DNA of 64,000 nt from Linanthus parryae (lineage: Eukaryota; Streptophyta; Magnoliopsida; Ericales; Polemoniaceae). The stretch's first letter is position 1, and the number at the start of each line of letters is the position of its first letter. Shown one piece after another: positions 58,290 through 64,000 of the stretch. The stretch lies in the NCBI GenBank assembly GCA_023055425.1, contig JALGPY010000012.1, positions 16,751,922-16,815,921 of the forward strand. The letters run 5' to 3'. Below the pieces are notes generated by a model. That model saw nothing but the letters and a program-made list of their open reading frames with translations, did not search any database and was not told where the DNA came from. A program made the translations under genes and the position numbers.

Positions 58290-59363
58290 TCATTTGGGTA
58301 TCTTGGCCTTGTCTCCATGATAAATTAGGGTAATTTCTCCGATTAGAGTTATATGTGGCCGAGTATGGCGAGTTTTCATATGTCTCCCATAATTGTTGGA
58401 ATTGAGCATATTTACTTGCTCACCCATAAGCTCTTGGGCTCTTAGGAAGTCGGGACAATCGCTTAACTCATGTGAATCACGACAAAAAGAGCACAATGCC
58501 TCATTCTTAGACTTAAGGTAATGCATGCTACTTTTAGGCTTAGAAGACATTTCTTTTGAAGGCTCATTGATGTCCCAAGATTGGAATTTTTCAAAATTCT
58601 CATCTATACAATTCCACCCCTCATCTACACCTTTTGAAAAGAAATCTGCCCCACTCATGGACTCAATTATGTGCTTGTGGTTGGATGAAAAACCCTCATA
58701 AAAGGAGCTAATCAATATCCAATTTTCAAATCCATGATGAAGACAAGAAATGAGAAGATCTTTGAAGCGTTCCCAAAATTGGGGAAGTGCCTCTCCCTCC
58801 TTAACACAAAAAGTCACAATTTGCCTTTTTATGAAATTAGTCTTGTAAGTGGAGAAAAATTTCTTGGGAAATTCTTTCTCCAATTCTTCCCAAGTGCCTA
58901 TCGTCCTAAGTCTCAAGGATTAAAGCCATGATTTGACTTTATCCTTACAAGAGAAAGGAAACAACCTAAGTTTGATAGTGTTGCTAGAAAAACCATTACA
59001 ATAAACCGCTAAGGCAATGTCACAAAATTTTTTAAGATGAGAGTAGGCACTCTCGGGCTCTAAGCCATGATACCTGGGTAAGAGTCGGATTGTACCCGAT
59101 TTAACTTCAAAATTTCTTTCATTCAAAGGAACCACAAAGCAAGAAGGTGAACTTTGCCTAGATGGAAGTATCAAATCTCTAAGTGTACGAAATAGCATCA
59201 TTTCGTTGTTGCTACTATGCCCATCATCTTCCTCCATGATTTCAAGGCTATCAAGTAAGCTTAAATCTTTGGAAGGGGCTAAGCTAATACTACCACTAAT
59301 AGATGAACAAAAACTAAGAGTATGTTTTTGTGATTTTTTTAGTTTTCGCTTTTTTTGTTCCAA
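58290..59363 (-). pseudogene. Athila-like gag with one internal stop
   Basis: This is the capsid gene of the Athila-like element. It starts MEQKKRKLKK at 59363 and has IKLRLFPFSCKDKVKSWL, then a TAA at 58922-58920, then TIGTWEELEKEFPKKFF in the same frame. This is the typical Athila gag block. The C-terminal part holds a short Cys/His stretch (CSFCRDSHELSDCPDF). The frame ends at 58290, close to the truncation point. The stop replaces a position that is usually Gln or Asn. Confidence 0.8.
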
Positions 59364-61363
59364 AGTTCAAATATGAACCCGGAATTTTCTTCAAGCGTAT
59401 CTAAAAAAATAAAAACAAGCAAAACAAGAAGCAACTAAAGAGTGAGTCTCTTAGCATCCCCGGCAACGGCGCCAAAAACTTTTTCGATAAAATCCCAAGT
59501 ATAGGATAGCGCTACAAGTAGTACCCGAGTAAGAACGGGGTCGATTTCCACAAGGATTGGGAAAGAGAATAAGCACTCTAAGCTAACAAATATACTAAGT
59601 AACTAACTAAACTAAAGTGCAACGAAATTAAATCTCTCAAAGTCTTTATAGCTAGCCAAGCTTCTAAATCCACCAAGAGAAACTTGATGGACCAAGGATA
59701 TTTGTTGGACAATTCAAAGAAACTAAGCAAACAACTAGTAGATTAAAGAGAATCTAAAACTTGAAAAAGAGTTTGTAGGATTGAGAGAAGAGTTGGTCTT
59801 AGTTGAATCATCTAGGTGTGTTGTGCATGAATCCAACACCCAAATGATATTGCAAGGAGATGTGTGGATTCTAATGTCAAATCCAAGTATGATTCATGAG
59901 GAACACTAGTGGAATCCAAAACTAAGTTGTATCAACTATCGAGTATGTGTATTCAAACATGAATCCACACACAAGATGAAGCTACAAATCGGATTTGTAT
60001 TCCAACACTTGTTCAATCACGAATCACAAGAGGAACTTCTCAACTCATTGATTCAACAATTGAATCCACACCCAACACACCTAGATTCATCAACTTCAAC
60101 CAACAAAAAACTTAACTACTCATGTCTAAGAGAGAAACACAAGAGATATCAAGCATATTCATGAACATTTTCATTCAATTCAAGTTCCGACTCAAGAATA
60201 CACAAGCTATTCTCCAATTTCAACCCAAAAACTTGCTTCAAATACCCACAATGATGAGCAAAGTCACTAATACTTGATTCAAACTACACTATATCAACTA
60301 CTAACATCTCATATAACCCAGAATCATCAAATAATAGTAGCTAACTAACCAAGAAACCAAGAAAAATGAAGAAAAGAGATGAGAACAAGCTAAATTCGAA
60401 ACCCCCTCCTCACAGATTGTTGCTGGCTCTGAGACAGCTCAAAACGAGCTCACAATCACCAGCACAATCCCAGAGAACGACCAAGGCTGATAGAGAGAAA
60501 GAGGACAAAGTTACGGCTTAGTAAAAGCGTGGGTGGAGACCCCTTTCTTCATCTTCGTCTTCAGATTATATAGGCAGTGGGGAAAGGGTTTATTGGCATC
60601 CAAGAACACATCTCAACCCTTGAATTCATCTCAGAGCTCATCTTTTGTTGATCTTCAGAAGCTTCCCGAACCTTAGGTGAATTGGGGCTTTTTCGTCTCT
60701 TCATTTTTAGGCCGAATTGAGGGCATGGCTAGGTAGAGCTCGGTCTTGGGAGCGTTTTGGGACCAATTTCGTTCGATTTGGTTGAGATTTGAGGTCGGGG
60801 TGAGGATTTGAAGAGCTTGGGTGAAGATTCAATGGCGGAACGTGGGTTTGCTTGTGTGCAGCGACGAGGAGAGAGAAAGATGAGAGAGAGACGCGGCTGT
60901 GGTGCTCAACTTTGGCTGAAATTGCACTCGGCTCCCCCCAAGTTTGCTAGAAGCTTTTAAAATATCCCCTCGCTGTTATGATCTCTCCAAGCTAGCCCTT
61001 AAAAACTTTAGAAACTTGCATTTAGCTCCCCGTTCCGTTAAATTATCTTCAAATACGCTCCCTTGATGTAACTTTGGCCTTCTATCTTGCTTTTTCTTCA
61101 ATCTTGCCCTCTCAAATCTTCACTAATATTCTCATCAAGCGCTCCAAGTAACTTCTTCATGTCTCTTAGCCTTCAAAATCATCCTAATTTATCATTCATG
61201 TTTTTCCTTCCATGTCTTTACCTACAAAACAAGATAAAAATAGCCAAAATTACAAAAACAAGCATAAGTCTAGAAAGAGAGATAAAATAGATAAATTACA
61301 CATAAAAGTAAGTTAAAAAGAGTTCAATAACCTACTAAAATATGTGATTTTAAGTTGTTAACA
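58300..61363 (-). mobile_element. Athila-like Gypsy element, 5' part only
   Basis: The minus-strand element has an LTR-like stretch (61363 to about 59475), a primer-binding site TGGCGCCGTTGCCGGGGA starting at 59474 (classic Asp-type site of Athila/Tat elements), and gag. Pol and the 3' LTR are absent. The element breaks off near 58300, where the Copia-3 leader begins. The LTR start TGTTAACAACTT at 61363 is inferred. Confidence 0.8.
59475..61363 (-). repeat. 5' LTR-like region of the Athila-like element
   Basis: About 1.9 kb between the primer site and the Gypsy remnant. It contains the phrase GGGGTCGATTTCCACAAGGA, common next to the primer site in Athila-like elements. The partner LTR is not in the window, so both ends are provisional. 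No gene is seen in it. Confidence 0.55.
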
Positions 61364-64000
61364 CTTATCCGTGAATCAGGAGCTCCACCGCCGCCCCAGT
61401 CAGCGCGCCTCACCCAAGCATTGCCGGCAGCGGCTTCACCGATTGTGTGGCAGCCTCCCCCTTCACGCACAACACCGACGGGACAGACTGACTCGAACCT
61501 CCGACTGCAAGTTGATTCTCCACGCTTCAGTGGTGAAGACCGGTAGGTTGGATTTTTCGTATTCAAAAATATTGTGATTACTATCGCACGTCGAATATTG
61601 ATCGTGTCAAACTTTTCGCCATATTGATTGATTATCTGGCCTCGAAGTCATTTTTATATTACCTGTCTAACAACCTTAGTGCAACTTGGATGGAAATTTT
61701 AACTACCGTCAAGCTTCGGTTTGACCCGGGGCATTATGAAGTTGTCAACAATTCAGCAAACAACTACAGTCATGGCCTATCAAGCTACGTTTGAAAGTGT
61801 TCTAACTAAGATTTCGGGAGTTGAAGAATGGGTTTTAGTATCGATTTTTTTTGGGGGGGGGGGGGGTTTGAAACAGCCCCTAAAGAGGGGAATTGACGCT
61901 GCGAAATCCAGGTACGTTACCATAAGATTTTTCTTTGGCGCGCGAACTACCAGCAGGTCAAGAGGAACTGTTGCAGTCTTATGTTCCCAAACGCTCCTGG
62001 ACACCAAAGATTGCGAAGACCTCCACGATTACAACCCTAGCACCGGTTCAGTTTCCGCCACAACATCAGCCACGGCCACGACCACATCTCCAAACCGTCC
62101 CACACCACCGGTCAAGCTGATTTCCCCCGCTGAGCAAGCGGAGAGACATCGTCAGGGACTATGTTTTAACTGCAGTGAAAATGAAATTCGGGTTCTTAAA
62201 TGCAAAGCTCAATTTCTACTTTTTTGCACCGAGGACGGTGACACGGCAAACCCACCTATCCCTCTTGATGCGGATGATCCGAGTATCATTGCAGACAATC
62301 TCTCACATCTCCATACATTGGCAGGTAAACCGCACCCCCGAGCTCTTAAATTATCAAGCACTATTGGTGATGTTTTCGTACATGCTCTCATTGACGGGGG
62401 AGGTACTCACAACTTCATCCACCCTACTATGGCTGAACACTTGAAATTGTTGCTTCATCCTATTACCCCGATTTGGTAAGCTCACGTTGAAATTCATGTG
62501 GCAGGGTAAACAGTTGGTGTTGAAAGGGGTTGATCACGACCCTCGTGCTATTTATTATAATGCTTTGTCCACGCATTACCCGATCCACCCGCGGCCCCGG
62601 ACGAGTTCCCTACTGGTCTACCGGACTCGGTGCGAGGTTCTGACTCAGCATCAGAGCATGTTTGCTCTACCCATAGGCCTTCCGCCATCTCACCAGTGGG
62701 ATCACCGTATCCTTCTTCGGCATGGAACCAGTCCAGTCAACTTTCAGCCATATCATTATCCGCATTTTCAGAAATCTGAGATCGAGCGTCAGGCGCAAGA
62801 TATGCTTTGACAGGGGGTTATCCAATCAAGCATCAGTGCTTTCTCTTCTCCAGTTTTGTTGGTTCGAAAGAAGGATGGCACTTATCGTATCTGTGTTGAT
62901 TACCGTTCCCTTAATGCGGTGACGGTTCTAGACCACTTCCCATCCCGACGACGGATGAGTTGTTTGATGAGCTTGGCATGGCTCGTTTCTTTTACAAGCT
63001 TGATTTACGTTCCGGATACCATCAGATTCGAATGCACACTGCTGACATTGAGAAGACTGCTTTTCGTACTCACGATGGTCATTATGATTTCCTTGTCATG
63101 CCGTTTGGATTGACCAATGCTCCTTCTACTTTCCAGGAAGCTATGAACCACATCTTCTGGCCTTTCCTTCGCTCCTTTGTGATTGTGTTTTTTGACGATA
63201 TTCTCATCTACAACACCACTTTGGAGTTGCATTTCCATCACCTACACCACGTTCTCTCTCTCTTGGCTGATAACTATTTTATGTTAAGCTATCTATGTTT
63301 TCCTTCAGTAGGATGAGTGTCGATTACTTAGGACACGTGATTTCAGCAGGACATGTTTAGGCTGATCCTCCGAAACTCGATGCTATGGCTGCCTAGTCGA
63401 CCCCTGTTTCGGTCAAACAGCTTCGTGGATTCTTGGGCTTGACTGGGTACTACAGACTTTTTATCAGAGATTACGCCACGATCACTTCTCCCTTGACTCA
63501 TATTTTGAAGAAGGACGCTTTTGTTTAGTCTCCTGCCGCTGAGCAGAGCTTCATGGCTTTGAAGTAGGCTATGACTTCTGCCCCAGGGTTACGATTACCA
63601 GATCTTGCAGCACCATTTGAACTTGAGACAGATTCCTCGGACAACGAGGTTGGGGCGGTTCTTATCCAGTCAGGTCATCCATTCGCCTTTTTCAGCAAGA
63701 AGTTGGGTCCTCGATTGCGTGTCTCTTCTACCTATCACAAGGAACTTTATGCGGTCGTTGAAGCTGTACAGAAGTGGCGAAAATATCTATTGGTCCGCGA
63801 GTTTTTCATTCACAGCGATCAACGTAGCCTGAAGGAATTGTTATCTCAGGTGATTCAGACTCCGAATCAGCAGTTCTTTATCCGAAAGCTCATGGGTTTT
63901 CAGTTTCGGATCGAGTACAAGCCAGGCAAGGCCAATCGCGTGGCGGATGCGTTGTCGTGTCGTTACTCTGAGGACGATTCGGGTTCCTTACTGGTGGCCG
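61364..64000 (+). pseudogene. decayed Gypsy gag-pol, runs off the window
   Basis: Plus-strand remnants in order: a gag fragment (about 61515-61800), a knuckle region (GLCFNCSENEIRVLKC), and a protease-like ALIDGGGTHNFIHP. A deletion then leads to LKFMWQGKQLVLKG. Reverse transcriptase follows with [50 protein letters not shown] and VFFDDILIY. The last part is the connection and RNase H ([39 protein letters not shown]) to the edge. A one-base loss near 62943 shifts the RT frame. Stops include TGA near 62808 and four TAGs between 63358 and 63570. It is a dead Gypsy element, perhaps a chromovirus; its 5' part was lost or displaced at the Athila junction. Confidence 0.85.

Larger units (their letters stand above)
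31993..58300 (-). mobile_element. Copia-3, split by a LARD and carrying a solo LTR
   Basis: Element body: 3' LTR 31993-33319, RNase H and reverse transcriptase 33320 to about 35100, integrase start to 35265, then a gap filled by the LARD (35266-54820). The integrase resumes in register at 54821-55264. A deletion joins integrase to gag near 55265; gag starts MANNN at 55770. The leader runs to about 58300 and contains a solo LTR (56336-57658). The 5' LTR is missing, replaced by an Athila-like fragment. The match of both sides to the continuous Copia-4 sequence shows they were once joined. Confidence 0.85.

Overview
The window is nuclear DNA of a flowering plant, most likely a eudicot. It holds one conserved, intron-containing host gene surrounded by a dense, nested set of LTR retrotransposons and small DNA-transposon derivatives. 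The introns are AT-rich, the splice sites are GT-AG, and the retroelements use plant-type primer-binding sites (initiator-Met tRNA for the Copia and LARD elements, the Asp-type site for the Athila-like element). I cannot name the species.

Layout. (1) 990-11946: a complete LTR retrotransposon with 5-bp target duplications (GTAGG). It carries a gag/protease-like ORF in sense but no reverse transcriptase or integrase. In antisense it carries a spliced, now broken gene for a plant-mobile-domain (aminotransferase-like) protein. A 60-bp hairpin-rich tandem array lies between the two convergent genes. (2) 11947-15540: gene-poor DNA with a GC-rich hAT-like element and two inverted-repeat MITEs. (3) 15546-23720, minus strand: a seven-coding-exon receptor-like kinase gene of the CRLK (calcium/calmodulin-regulated receptor-like kinase) type. 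It has a 5'UTR intron, a uORF overlapping the start codon, and several MITEs in its introns. (4) 24705-58300: one Copia family present four times in minus orientation. Copia-1 is truncated and interrupted by Copia-2, which is interrupted by Copia-3. Copia-3 is split inside its integrase by a large non-autonomous element (LARD, 35266-54820, TSD TTGTC). The LARD's 3' LTR is split in turn by Copia-4 (35613-44116, TSD GTAAC), which has LTRs that read as identical and an uninterrupted 1316-residue polyprotein. A solo LTR of another family (56336-57658) sits in the Copia-3 leader. (5) 58300-61363: the 5' part of an Athila-like Gypsy element in minus orientation. (6) 61364-64000: a decayed plus-strand Gypsy gag-pol running off the window edge.

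How the parts relate. Only the kinase gene is a likely functional host gene. It lacks a large ectodomain and should act as a membrane-anchored Ser/Thr kinase. Copia-4 is the only element here that looks capable of encoding its own replication proteins. The LARD and the antisense-gene element would need proteins supplied from elsewhere. The most unusual object is the antisense, intron-bearing plant-mobile-domain gene inside the first element. Its introns lie on the strand opposite to the retrotransposition RNA, which explains how they survived copying.
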